Origin: Azadirachta indica
Taxonomy: Eukaryota; Streptophyta; Magnoliopsida; Sapindales; Meliaceae
Length of the DNA stretch: 64,000 nucleotides
NCBI GenBank assembly: GCA_022749755.1
Contig: CM040450.1
Location: forward strand, 4,268,913-4,332,912
Direction: 5' to 3'
Shown: positions 48,393-61,100 of the stretch, piece after piece
How positions within the stretch are numbered: the first letter of the stretch is position 1
Layout: the number at the start of each line of letters is the position of its first letter
The notes under the pieces: model-generated
Databases searched by the model: none
What the model was told of the DNA's origin: nothing
Seen by the model: the letters and a program-made list of their open reading frames with translations, nothing else
Position numbers and translations under genes: made by a program

Positions 48393-50207
48393 TCACTTTT
48401 CAACAAATTTCTTGAGGTTCTTCAACCAATTCAAGTACTCTTTGCTGTCTTTGTTTATCATGTACTCGTGCAAGAAATTTGTTGTGCTGGGTTTGATACC
48501 TCTTATCTCTAGATATTTATGGAAAGCTTTTTGCAAGTTTTCATCCAAGTCACTGTAAAAGAAAAGGAAAAAGAATCAAAAAATGAAATTAAATCACATG
48601 GAGCTATAAGAAATTCGGAAGAATAATATATTATGACTGGGCTTACTTGAAGTCAGGCCCTTCATAAGCAAGCTGATCTTCAGAACCTTCAGGCTGCTTG
48701 ATTGACAAGCTGTCAATTGTAATCTCATCAGGAAAAGCAGTTACCCCAAATTCCAGGCACGTACCATTCCCTTTTGATATACTTACAACCAAAGGAATAC
48801 TAGACCGGTCATCAGCCTCCTCTTCTTCATTACCATCACCCTCTTCCTCCTCCAAATCATCAGGACTAGGCATATCAACTTCCACTTTGATAATTTCATC
48901 TTGATATTCTCTTGTTAGTAGTATAGTCCTTTCTCCAGGGTTGTCTTGTATTTTGAAAGGGAACCCATCTGGGATTTCATCTACCTGTTCAGATATTATT
49001 AGAGGAAGAGAAGTCAAAAACTAATCAAAATGGTTTGCAAATGTCTAAGCTGATATATAATTCATCCTGCTATACAATAAAGTTGTAAGTTGTAATAATC
49101 AGAAAAAAATAAGTAATATGCGGGACATTTCACTGTTCATTCCATTAAATTGTACATAACTAGATCAGTCACAGAAATAAGACACACTTTAAAGTCAACG
49201 TCAAATATTGTGGAAAAACATCCATATTATCAAATTATTTAATGTAATGTGTTGTTAAGCAAACGGCAATTCTGTGACATACAATTGAACCTAATTATTC
49301 AGTTTAGTTTATTACGTATCCAATTGAAAATAAGTCATCATTTTATCAATTTCCCATGTTGGGATACACAGATAAAATAACATGGGATACACAGATAAAA
49401 TAAAGAGTGGAGTTAATGTGGTCTGAAACACATTCTCAGAAACACATCGCCAATTCAATTTCATTTCATTTCATATTATGTAGGGATTTAGGAACTCAAT
49501 TACACTCCAATTAAAGTATAACATAGTTCTAGCATAACTTATCCAACCCAAAGAGAAAAAACCTTTACAAGTACTTATTTGAAGGTCCATGCATAATAGT
49601 TGGTCTTCCAGTCTGAAGATTCACGGACTCTCAGGAAAGCAATAGCCTTAGTTTTAAGTTCCTCCAATCAATAAGTGATAAAAATGCCTATTTGTGCTTA
49701 ATACAACCAGTATGTTCAATTAACTTGTTCCACCAATTCCATTGGGGAAATATGACACAGAAATAAAAAGTTTTCCTTTCTGTTCCCCTCTTTCCAGCAA
49801 CCCAAAAACAGCACCTCAACCTAAAATTTCGAGGAAAAAAATTGCAAAATTGCATCGTAGGAATCAAAAGCGAGAAACTTTTCAGAAAATACTAGAAGAT
49901 AAAACAGATAATTGCAAGAAGACAAAAATGACGAAGACAAATATATATAAAAATTAAAACGGGAGCTCACGCTGGGTTGCTCGGCACAGTCGATCTCAGA
50001 TTCAATAACTCGAATCAGATTCTCATCAGAACTTGGCTTCGTAGAGAACTGGGAAAACGGAATGAAACTGCTCCGGTTCAGACACCTCTTCTCAACGCTG
50101 AGAACGGCGTAGACTGCGCTGCGGAAGGTTCTTTGAGAACCAACGGCGCGGATCGCGAGAGGAAGTACCGAGGAGGAAGCTCTACGAAGCATGAAGTTGA
50201 GCGACAT
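48393..50207 (-). CDS. MAM33/p32-family mitochondrial matrix glycoprotein
   Basis: Three exons in transcript order, 50207-49971, 48984-48647 and 48552-48393, join in frame to 244 aa. The N terminus (MSLNFMLRRASSSVLPLAIR) is basic and Ser/Leu-rich, typical of a mitochondrial presequence. The mature part carries acidic stretches (DLEEEEGDGNEEEEADD) and family signatures: GFPFKIQDNPGERTILLTRE, ISKGNGTCLEFGVTAFPDEI, YEGPDF, and a helical C terminus (FHKYLEIRGIKPSTTNFLHE ... WLKNLKKFVEK). MAM33/p32 proteins form acidic trimers in the mitochondrial matrix with roles in respiration and ribosome function. Intron 1 contains a short 23-bp direct repeat at 49361-49403. Confidence 0.93.
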
Positions 50208-50319
50208 TTTTGATTTTTCTACTTTTAACAGAGGGAAGAACTCGAAGGATTTTAGTAGTAGTTGTTAGGGTTTTGCAGAGAGGGTTTTAGGCTTTTAAAG
50301 GCGGCCTCGCTCACAGTAT

Positions 50320-50331
50320 GATCACGTGATC
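50320..50331. promoter_or_regulatory. 12-bp palindromic G-box upstream of MAM33
   Basis: GATCACGTGATC is a perfect palindrome with a CACGTG core, about 115 bases before the MAM33 start codon. It is a likely bZIP/bHLH site; function is inferred. Confidence 0.5.
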
Positions 50332-51457
50332 GAAGAGAGGGTTTTGGGATCTTATTTTCGTAGTCACATGACAGGAGGTTTTGGATTGGGATTTCTAATT
50401 TGTTGGGGGTAATAGAAGGTTTTTTTTTTTTTTTTAAAAAAAATAATTTTTTACTTTTTTAAAAAATTTTAAAATTATTGCATTCCTCGTAAGATTATAA
50501 TTAAATAAAAAAAAAATATTGAACTCTACTGACTCTTGACTTGAGCAATGGAACAAAGATAATTCGAAGTTTCCGATAATTTTTTTCTGGAAAGAATTTT
50601 GAAAAAATATAAATATAAAAGAAAGTAATAATAATTTAAAAAATTTAAAAGAAATTTATAATAAAATTTTTAAGTATGTCTACATTTATTTTAATCCTTA
50701 AGAGGTTAATGCTAATATAAATTATGTAATTATAGTATCATTTTTTAAAAAATTAAGTGTCCTATTCTATTTTATTACATATTGTTTTAAAAAAAATAAA
50801 AAATTAGAATAAGTATAAGTATATAAAATAAATTCTGATTTTTTTCTTTAATTTTGAAACAGAAAAAGTAATATCTAAAACAATACTTTGGACGTGGTCC
50901 ACAGAGTAAATGGGGCTGATATTGTTGAATTTTAGTATTGGGCTTAGGAAGGATCTAGATTTGTTACAAACACAATATGTGTGGCCCAAATCTTTTCCTT
51001 TGGGTTCAGTGCATTTTTATTATTAATTTTTTTCAATTTTTAAGAGGTCAGTTATGTTAATTTATATCATATTATAAATGAGTATTATTAAATTTTGCAA
51101 GTATTATTTCATGTTTTGATCGAATGGGGGCAGGCATTCATTAATTAGTAAATTATTTTTGAAAATTATAAATATTTTATCATCCAACGTATGAATGTCA
51201 TGTCATTTGGGATGATAAGATTTGAAATATTATTCTAATTAATTAATAAATTATATATTAATAATTTTGAAATTAAACATCTTTATTCATTGTTTTAATA
51301 TAAACCGCAAAACACAAATGTTTGATTGTAAATTTACAATCCAAATCTAACATAATTATTTAGTAGCACAAATGACTTTGACTTCATGAGAACTCAAATA
51401 TATAGTTTATCCACGATGCCTCTTGCTTCCAAATTTGGATGATCCCACATTGCTTGC
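50332..51457. other. intergenic, no gene recognised
   Basis: AT-rich spacer between the MAM33 promoter and the 3' end of AKR gene B. A poly(T)/poly(A) transition lies near 50420-50450. Confidence 0.45.
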
Positions 51458-53060
51458 TCATATCTCACCATCCCATAATTCTTCAAAAGACTTGTATGCG
51501 CCCTTCTCATGGACAAAATAGTGTCCTATTAATAGCCTAGCCTGCATAATTAAAGAACAAAGCTTCTGTCAGCTGGAAAATTAATAGTACTAATTAAGCC
51601 TATATGAATATCGCGTATTTATTCATTACAACATATTATAAGTTAGTTAATTAATTAATTAGCTCATCAACCAACCTTGGCTTGTTATAAATGGATTGAT
51701 TTTGTCAAAACAAAATTTAAAGATGATGATGATGATGATGATGATGATGATAGAAGACGACGACTAGTATCACAGAGAAAGTATGTATTTGACAGCTACT
51801 TGCCTGCTCAATTTCAGAAAACTTGGCGAATAAGTCCTCAGGTATAGACCAGTTGAAGACATCTATGTTCTCCCTGATCCTTGCTTCATTTGTACTCTTG
51901 GGAAGCACACCGTGACCCATTTGCAGACCCCATCGCAGACAAACTTGTGCAGGAGTTTTACCTAATTTCTTTGCAACCATATTTACGATCGGATGCTTGA
52001 GGACATTACCCTTCATCCATGTTGTGCCAGGAGAACCCAACGGGGAATATCCCTGTTTTTTTTTTTTTTCCAAAAAATTAATTAAAAATCAATAAGCCTG
52101 ATTTCTCATCAAATCGTCAGTCGCAGCCTTCTTAATCAACATGTACTACAAATTAACTAAGCTGCTGTGCACAAGATTTTAATTGTCTACTGTACTCACA
52201 GATAGGTGTACTCCTTTGGATTTACAGAATTCACTCAGCTTCTTGGGCTGCCATCCAGGGTGGCACTCCACTTGGATGACAGCAGGAGGCACACGTGCTA
52301 CTGCCAACAAATCCTCAAGCTTCTTTGTAGAAAAATTGCTAACTCCAATCGCTCGAGCCTTGCCAGAGTCATAAAGTGCCTCCAGTGCTCTCCATGTGCC
52401 GGGTATATCTGGTTTAGCAAGGTTTTCAGGAATGAAATCAACATCACCCTTCTTCAACCGAACTGGCCAGTGGATCTTCAAAATTTAAATACCACGATCG
52501 GGTGTTACAATTTAGAATAGAATAGCGAAACGTGTTAGTAAATTTAAAAATAAAAGCCCTAGTTTTAATAATAAAATATTATGAAGTTCTAGGCTAAATC
52601 ATTAATGGCTCAAGGGACTAAATAATTAATGCGTACAAGGTACAAATCGAGGTAATCAAGCTGCAAGTCCTGCAGTGTTCTGTTCAAAGCCTCCTCTGCG
52701 TCTTCTGGGTAAATATCAGCAAACCTGTGAAAAATATCGGAATTTAGATGACACACACAGACTGACTATCTGTTTAATTCTAATATGAGATTAAAGAGTC
52801 TGAGAGACGGTTAGCCTCACTCAATTAATACTTGTGAATTAATTACACGTGACCAATCAAAATCTACAATGATAAATAAAGTAATTAAAAGGAATTTAAA
52901 ACAAACTTGAGCTTAGAGGTAATAAATAATTCCTCACGCTTGACCACACCATCTTCAAACAACTTCTTCAGCACCGAACCGATCTAGGAGAAAGATGGAT
53001 TACATCAGTGTCGTCGTGGAAACAAAACCTTAAGCACTTCCAGACAACCAACTTACACGA

Positions 53061-53091
<31 letters not shown>

Positions 53092-53974
53092 TTTATGCAC
53101 AATCACAAATACAAATATTATTTTACAAGATGGAAAAATTGATCTGCAAGGGCACTCGAAAATGATGAGTGCATTGTACAACTAATATAAACCATTTTTA
53201 CCACTCGTACATCTTTCTGCCACCACAGTAGTTCTTGTTCGTATAAAATGTCACAATCACCATATAATTAAATTTATCACAGGAAGCAATCACAAATATT
53301 TTACAAAATGAATTGCGTACTTCCAGGGAAAAGGAAAAAAAAAAACAGACAACTAGCTAGCAGCTAGCTTAAATTAGCAGGAACGTACGGAAGTAGACAT
53401 ATAGGAGGTGTGTACATGTACAAAAAAATTAGCAAATTAAACATAATTACGTGCAGTAAATGATGACAATTTGGAGAGTAATATAAATTTTAAGGATATA
53501 GTTGGCATAATTTATTATTATTGTAGTTACCTCCTTTTCATTGAAGTAGATTGGAGCACAATCAATGTGGCGATAACCAGCCTGCAGTGACGACAGTGAA
53601 ACGTATGTATGTAGTTGAGTACTCAACAGTAATTTGATACGTGAAACAAAACATAAAAGCAATTAATAATAGCAAGAAAGGATCAACCTCCAGAACTCAA
53701 TTTACTCTTAAAATGTTCTTTCTAACATTTGTTTTATAAAACAAATAAATTCAAAATCAAGCTGCAGGTTCTAAAGCTCCTAACCCAACGAAAGGAACTG
53801 TATTGTACAAATTTGTTAATTAACGAAGGAAATGCGCAGAGAAGTAGAAACCTTGATGGCGGTAACAATAGCGTCGCCGACCACACCAGGATCAGACTGC
53901 CACGTGCCTAAGCCAACGGAGGGGATTTTGGCTCCTGTGTTCAACTGGAAGTATCGAATTTCAGTTGTTGCCAT
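51458..53974 (-). CDS. aldo-keto reductase, AKR4C type (gene B)
   Basis: Seven exons in transcript order: 53974-53852, 53581-53531, 52983-52907, 52724-52637, 52475-52200, 52052-51804 and 51541-51458, encoding 315 aa. N terminus [20 protein letters not shown]. The catalytic tetrad Asp48, Tyr53, Lys82 and His115 is intact, as are [34 protein letters not shown] and [13 protein letters not shown]. The usual SKLWCTD segment is replaced by [17 protein letters not shown], and NQVECHP by IQVECHP. The last intron has a GC donor (CAG|GCAAGT at 51803). A (GAT)n microsatellite at 51722-51751 lies in that intron. Closest in form to genes C and D. Upstream (GA)n at about 53987-54007 lies in the probable leader. 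Confidence 0.93.
51722..51751 (+). repeat. (GAT)n microsatellite
   Basis: Ten GAT units inside the last intron of AKR gene B. They create a spurious poly-His reading on the minus strand. Confidence 0.9.
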
Positions 53975-54739
53975 TTTCGGACCACAGAGAGAGAGAGAGA
54001 GAGAGAGCGTGCGCCAGAGACTGAGACATTGCTGCCTCTTTATAGAAGCGAGAGATTCGTCGAGGAGATATTTCTTCAATAGTTTTATTGCATGGTAGCT
54101 GTAAATAGACATAGAGAATAAATATAACTGTTTGTTAGTTTTTCCTTTATTATTATTACAAATTAAATTTAGAATCTACACAAATGGAGAGTCCAATTTC
54201 AAAGATAGGAAGAGTTCAACCTTTGTCCTCCATTTACATTACAAATTAATGATGTAGACATTTATAAATTAAATTTATGATGATTTTTCCACAACTTTTA
54301 AATTAATTCATTAATACAAAGTGAGCTCCTCCACTCAAAGAAAATTCGGGTTAATTTGATCGAAAAATCTGCAACAACTATTACTGTTCCAAAGTCATGA
54401 AAAGTTTTCAATACGATAATTAATCCATCTACTGCTCAAACAAGCAAGGAAGTTATTTCATCCGTCAATATATTTTTTTTAAAAGAAATTATATAATTTT
54501 TTTATACTTGTTTTTAATTCTTCTATGGCCTAAAAAGTAGCTTCTTTTATGAGTTTCTATAAGTTAGCAATTAATTATTAACAAAATATAATATAATATA
54601 ATATAGCAATAACAATTTATTGCGTTTTAAGAAAAATAGTAAAATCTAAATTGTCCCACCGCTAATTAGTTAATTTTCCTCCAAATAAATAAAAATGATA
54701 AATATAGAAATTATTCAATGGATTAAAAAATCTAAATTG
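53975..54739. other. AKR gene B upstream region
   Basis: The (GA)n at about 53987-54007 and the probable core promoter of gene B are here. The rest is AT-rich with no feature seen. Confidence 0.4.
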
Positions 54740-55230
54740 TGCCGTAATAAAGCTAACTTAAAAAAAGCTGATTTTAACAGACTTTTGAAAAAATAACTTA
54801 GAAAAGATTGATCATAGCAGACTCAAATAATAAAAAATTAAGAAAAAAAACTTAAAAAAAGGTTGATTCTAATATAACCATGACCAAAAAAAAATTATCG
54901 ATATTAGAAAAGGTTTGTTCTAATAGACTTTTGAGAAATTAATTTTTAAAAGGGAATTATCTCAGTAGAATTGACTAATTCTAATAAATTTTAAAAAAAA
55001 AAACTTCAAAAAGATGATTCTTGTCCCATAAGAAAACACTTAAAAAATATTGATATTAAAAAAGGCTGATGCTACCAAACTATTAAAAGAATAACTTAAA
55101 AAAGATTGATCTTAGTAGACTCAATTAATTCTAATAAATTAAAAAAAAATTAAAAAAGACCAATTCTCACATACAATGACAAAAAAAGAAACTTAAAAAA
55201 AAATTGATACTAGTAGACTCTTAACACAAA
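54740..55230 (+). repeat. decayed minisatellite array
   Basis: A degenerate phrase of the type ACTTAAAAAAGATTGATCTT followed by AGTAGACTC recurs about every 50-70 bases at least seven times, with spacing and sequence drift. It appears to be an old tandem array. No coding capacity. Confidence 0.55.
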
Positions 55231-56139
55231 ATAATTTTAACTTATTTGAGTAAGTCGATTCATTTCAGTAGATTATTGACAAAAAGTTATTCCGAAAAAT
55301 TAATATTTGGTTGTCTTACTAAAATTTAGATGATAAAAACATGCTTCTTTTTCAATAAAAAAAGCGTTTTGAGTTTTACTTTAAAACAACACTCCCTCAT
55401 TTATATCGTAGAAATTTTTCATAAATTGTATGGTTAGATACCCTTAATATGCGGATAAATTTTACGCATATTATGTATAGAAATTTGGAATGCTATTAAT
55501 AAATATATGAAGATTTTTAGGTATAGTACAAGTTCAACCAGTAGATATTCTACAACCTTTTACGTGTATTACAATTATCATATTAAACTCTCAATTCCCA
55601 CTCGACTACATCTTATGTAAATATTAAAGATGTCATATTTGGTATAGAACAAGTGTCATTCTAAACTTCCGCTAGTAAAAATTTGATTTAAATATCAAAA
55701 GCATCATACCTACACTCCTAACTTCCACCTTGGAGATATGTTAGTGTAAAAATCAGTATATATTTTTGGATTTCATCAATATATTGTATTGTTAAGATTG
55801 ATATCTGATGACTCCTTTGACACTCGCGCTTGTTACAAGACAAAAAAAAAAAAAAAAATCAATATTAAAGGAAAAAAGTACAATGCACACACTATCAAAG
55901 AAAGCAAAGCAAAAATCATGATTGTCACAATCATGCCAAACGTGAATTCTTCAACAAGATGGTGAAAATGATCTCAAGCATTTGAGGTGAAGATTGTTGT
56001 ACTGTTGGTACAATTGCAGGTGCATAACAAACATCAAGATTAAAAAGTACTAAATAAATCACACAACACAAGTAGACACCACAATAATCAATTTTCTTTT
56101 ATTTCTACAGATAACACCCATTGTATGACTCTTCACAAA
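55231..56139. other. intergenic, no gene recognised
   Basis: AT-rich spacer between the decayed array and the AKR remnant. No ORF of interest and no clear repeat. Confidence 0.4.
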
Positions 56140-56765
56140 ATTGTATTGTAGGAAACCTCATTCGAACCCGTTTGCTGAGGATTTTGTCTGTCATTATTGC
56201 ATAAGAATGTTGTGACATTATTTATAACTTTGGTATATAATTAGGAGGTTCATATTCAAAATTTTATTTTTCAAACATCTCAACAGAAAAATTCCTGTTT
56301 AGTCCCTAATGTAAAGAATTCTTTGAGAAATGTGCAGAATTCTTATTTTTGATATTACTCGATTTCGTCCCTAATGTAATGTTTCCCTCACTTTAAGCCC
56401 ACCCACCACCTTCGGTAAAGGAAAATTATCATATAGCTACCTAAAGTTTATCATAATTTCACCTCGATGGCAAGTACGTGTAAACAAGCACATATTGCCC
56501 CTAGTGTTAACTCTCCTTTTGTGTCATTTAACATAGTAAAGGGTTTAGTAACTTTAACCCCACCAAAAAAAAAAAATTAAATCTACGTTGTTTATTTAAA
56601 ACAATTATCATTTGAACCATAAAAGTTTTCATAGTAAAAAAATTCATACCTTTCACGTGAGTCAATTTCTAAAATGTATTATAACAACTCATCTAAAACT
56701 TTGAGGAAGAAATGTAAAAACCTTGATGGCAGCAGCAACGGTGTTAGCACGTCAGTAAAATCGCA
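56140..56765 (-). pseudogene. AKR remnant: end of exon 1 plus intron 1
   Basis: On the minus strand, 56755-56722 reads ANTVAAAIK followed by the donor GTTTTTA, matching the end of AKR exon 1 ([14 protein letters not shown] in gene C). A TGA lies just upstream in frame, so the exon is dead. The stretch 56140-56560 aligns with intron 1 of gene C (about 60800-61210), with landmarks such as TATAATTAGGAGG, AAAGGAAAATTATCA, AGTTTATCATAATTT and CCCCTAG.GTTAACTC in the same order and orientation. It is what is left of a further tandem AKR copy; exons 2-7 are gone. Confidence 0.75.
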
Positions 56766-56876
56766 ATGAGCAATCAATAATTCAATTAAGGCTTCGTTTC
56801 GTGTACGAACATGATTGAGAAGTACTCAGAAGAAGAGAATATATACTCTTAAAACTAGTTGATTCAGTAGCTATTT

Positions 56877-57523
56877 TAGGGATGGCAATGGGGCGGGGCG
56901 GGGCGGGGCGGGGGTGGGGAGGCATGCCCTATTCTCTACCCTGTTTTCTATTTTAACCTTCTTTCCCCGCCCCATTTCTTACTAAATTTAATGGGACGGG
57001 GATGGAGAATTCCCGCACGGGGAATGGGTTCCCCATCCCAATATCAATTCTCTATTTTATATTATCTTTATAAATTAATTTTAATTATATAAAAATTTAA
57101 TTAACTTAAATAAAAATATTATTAATATATTATTAGAAACACAATATAAGATCTTTTTAATTTTTAATCTTTTACTTTTTATTTGTATATTCTATTTTTT
57201 TTATAACATTAATTTATGACTTCATAATTTTTTATTACTAATTATATTTAATTATAATATATAATTTTAAAAATTATAATATAAAATTATATTTACATAT
57301 ATAAAATTTAATTTATAAATTATAATATATTTATATTATGTTTTAGTAGGGAATAGGGTGGGGGTGGGGTGGGGAGAGGTAAACCAATCCCCGTCCCATT
57401 AATAAATTGGAGATTAATTTCTCCCCGTTCTCCGCCCCATTCTCAAAAATTTATTTAAATTCTTCCCCGTTGGAGGTAAATCCTCTTGAGTTTTGGGCCC
57501 CGTGAAAAATTTTGCCATCCCTA
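56877..57523 (+). mobile_element. non-autonomous hAT-type MITE, copy 2
   Basis: A 647-bp element with terminal inverted repeats TAGGGATGGCAA at the left and TTGCCATCCCTA at the right, flanked by a perfect 8-bp duplication AGCTATTT (56869-56876 and 57524-57531). G-rich (GGGGC)n sequence lies inside the left end. The AT-rich core aligns with the reverse complement of the copy at 16960-17631. There is no ORF. It sits just upstream of the AKR remnant, in the spacer between genes B and C. Intact ends and duplication indicate a younger insertion than copy 1. Confidence 0.92.
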
Positions 57524-57531
57524 AGCTATTT

Positions 57532-58182
57532 ATTGCAATATACTCTTGAAAATTATTTCAGTAAAATGCATTTGATGGTTGTAATGTGTTCGACCACGCT
57601 CATTGCTAAGAGATTAAAATTTGAGTTAAGAGAATTTTATATTTAGTAAAATAAAAAGAATAAAGAAAAAAGAAATGCCCAATGCATATAATTTGTTAAA
57701 AAAAATTGAAATAATTTGTAATATGGTCCTTAAAATAGATGGTGACTGAACAGTATCCAAAAGTAGTGGTTAACAAACAATTTAAGTGTATACAAAAACG
57801 CAAAGTTCCCTCATTTTTATATCAAGAAATGTATGATTGAGACTTTGTTTATGTGAATTATTGATGAATTTTAGTCTTCTAAGTTCTACAGAATGTATAA
57901 ATATTAAATGGAAATACTATGTAATGAATGAAATGCCAACTGATGTGGACTCCACAGAAGCAAGAAATATGCTTCAATCTCATACTAATTAAATTTTGAG
58001 GAAAATAAAAAAAAAATACCCCCTAATTGAAATTGTGTTAAAGCTTCTGACCAATTGCAAAAATGAAAATAGACAATGTGAAGCACGAACCAGTTCGTTG
58101 TTCAAGTAGCGTTTCGGTGTGTATCAATGATACATTAATTAATGACTTCAATTTCGTTTCAACATACTGATTATGAAATAGC
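57532..58182. other. spacer and gene C 3' flank
   Basis: No gene recognised. The part nearest 58183 probably includes the 3'UTR of AKR gene C. Confidence 0.4.
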
Positions 58183-61100
58183 TCATATCTCACCATCCCA
58201 CAATTCTTCAACACATCTGTATGGACCACAGGTATGATGGACAAAATAATCCCCTCTTATTAACCTAGCCTGCATAATTCAAGAATAAAACTTGTCAGGA
58301 AAATTGTTTCCTACTCTTGCGTAACTCTATCTATTTAAATGATCTTTAGAATTTCACATTAATTAGATATTAGAAGGTAGTTAGCTAACAACTAAAACAG
58401 GGTACAAATAGGAGCAAAATAAACTATATGATCAAGAGGCTGTAAATATCAAGGGCGTCCTGTAACTTGTAATCCGGTCGATAGGCTTTTTAATGCCAAA
58501 ACTGGTTATAAATGGATTTGTCAAAACAGAATTTCATCTAAGATCAATAATATCAAGGATCACAAAAAATATGTGACCATCACTACTTGCCTGCGCAATT
58601 TCTGAAAACTTGGTAAATAAGTCCTCAGGTATAGACCAGTCAAAGACATCTAAATTCTCCTTGACCCTTGCTTCATTAGTACTCTTGGGAAGAACACTGT
58701 GACCCATTTGCAGGCCCCACCGGAGACAAACTTGTGCAGAAGTTTTCCTTAATTTCCTTGCGACCATGTCTACAACCGGATGCCTGAGAACAGCACCCTT
58801 AATCCATGTGCCAGGAGAACTCAATGGGGAATATCCCTGATATCCAGAAATAACAATGAAGCTGACTTCAAGAAAGTAATATAAGATTTGTGTCATCGCA
58901 GAAAGGTAAAACAGTATTGAATAAAAAGAAAAAATGCTGGTACAAGATCCGTCTACTCACGGATGGGTGAACTCCCTTCGATTTACAGAAGTCATGTAGC
59001 TTTTGCTGCTGCCATGAAGGGTGGCATTCCACTTGGTTGACAGCAGGAGGCACACGTGCTACTGCCAACAAATCCCCAAGCTTTTTTGTAGAAAAATTGC
59101 TTACTCCAATTGCTCGAGCCTTGCCAGAATCATAAAGTGCCTCCATTTCTCTCCATGTGCCAGGTATATCTGGTCGAACAAGGTTTTCAGGATTGAAGTC
59201 AACAGAACCGTTCTGAATCCTAACTGGCCAGTGGATCTTCAAAAATTTTATGATCATGTATTGCAATTGAGAAGAGTTGTCAATAACATATTAGTACATT
59301 CAAAAACATAAGCTAATTAGGTTCTAGGGATTAATGCATACAAGGTACAAATCAAGGTAATCAATCTGCATGTTCCACAAAGTTCTGTTCAATGCCTCTT
59401 GTACGTATTCTGGTGCATTATCAGAACGCCTGCAAATAATCTTGGATTTAGATGACACAGACCACCCATTGGATTTGAATATTAGATTAAAATGTCAAAT
59501 TTATGCATAACATTGCCCAACAATTCTGAATAACATGTTTTGGACTCAAAAATCAACAATAAAAATTAAAAACATACGGAAGTTTAGAGGTAATCCATAA
59601 TTCCTCACGCTTGACAACACCATCTTCAAACAGCTTCTTCAGCGCTAAACCGATCTACAATATCAGTGTCATGTAAAGTGCTTGCAATAGTTAGACAATT
59701 TTTTGAGGGGATAAATCAGTTAAACATTTCCAGACAAGAAGATACAAATAACTAGAACTAAATTAATCATAGTGGAAACATCGATGTTAAGATGAACAGA
59801 TTGCAAGATGAGAAAAAATTGATCAAAAATCACAATAGCATTAAGTGAACTACTATTAAGTGAAATGGACTTGGAAACCTACTTAATTAAGAATATAAAT
59901 CCTTCCTGAAAAAAGGAGTTTTATTTCCCTGCATGTACAATGCAGACCATTGTTTAACACTCATCTATCCACCACTACAACTATTTGTACAAAATGTCAC
60001 AATCACCACATCATTTATTGCAGAAAGCAATCCCAATATTTAACAAAAATGAATTACTTTCAAAGGAAAAAGAGGACAGACTGCTACCTTAAATCAGCAG
60101 GAACAAAAATAAGAGGTATAAGAGTACTAAAAGCAAGCATATTAGATATAATCATATCTCACAATACATACAGGAGAAACAGGTCATAGAAAACTTTGGA
60201 TAAAAGCAATTACATGGATTAAATAAATGCAATATACTATAACATAGGCTCAGAAGCCACTAAACCATAAAATTTATAATGAGTTGTGCAGGAGACTGTC
60301 ACATTTGTGACTACCATACCACAAGTGATATATTTCTTAGAATTCACTTGACATAATGTATTGTAGTTACCTCTTTTTCATTGCCGTAGGTTGGAGCGCA
60401 GTCAATATGGCGGTATCCAGCCTGCAATGACAATGGAACATATGTAGTTGCGTGCTAAACATTTGATATACATAACCATATTGTCTGCCAATAATTAGCA
60501 AGACAAAGTCACCCTTAATTACAGCAGTCCGAATATCAGAAAGTACGAATGAGTAGTCTTAAATGGTTGACTTAGTTTACAAATTAGGTTCATGTAGTAT
60601 AAAAAAATTCCATCGCTTTCCCTCTTTACTTCTCTAATCCACAAAAGGCCATGTTTTTTTGAGCTGCCCTAAGATAATTTGTTCCTTACGCCAGAGGTTG
60701 CAAAACACCCACAAAAGCTCATCCAAAAATAGCTATAAAAAACTAACATATTTCTGCTATGTAATTTAGGTAAAGACCATAGAGTCATTCACGAATAATA
60801 TTGTAGAAAACCTCGTTCAAACCTGTTTGCTTAAAGATTTTGTCTATCATGATTGCATCAGCATGTTACGATTTTATTTATAACTTTGCCATATAATTAG
60901 GAGGATTATATTCAAAATTTGATTTTTTAGACATCTCGGCAGGAAAATTCTAGTTTACTCCCTAAATTTTTTAGAGATATCACTTTCAGTTGAATGATTT
61001 TCTATATTATTTTTGATATTATTCAATTTAGTCCATAATGTTACAGTAAATTCCACTTCACTTTAAGCCGTCGGACATCTTCATTAAAGGAAAATTATCA

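Noticed and set aside
51717..51770. Poly-His tail at the end of an AKR exon reading
   Set aside because: Produced by reading through the GC donor into the (GAT)n microsatellite in the intron.
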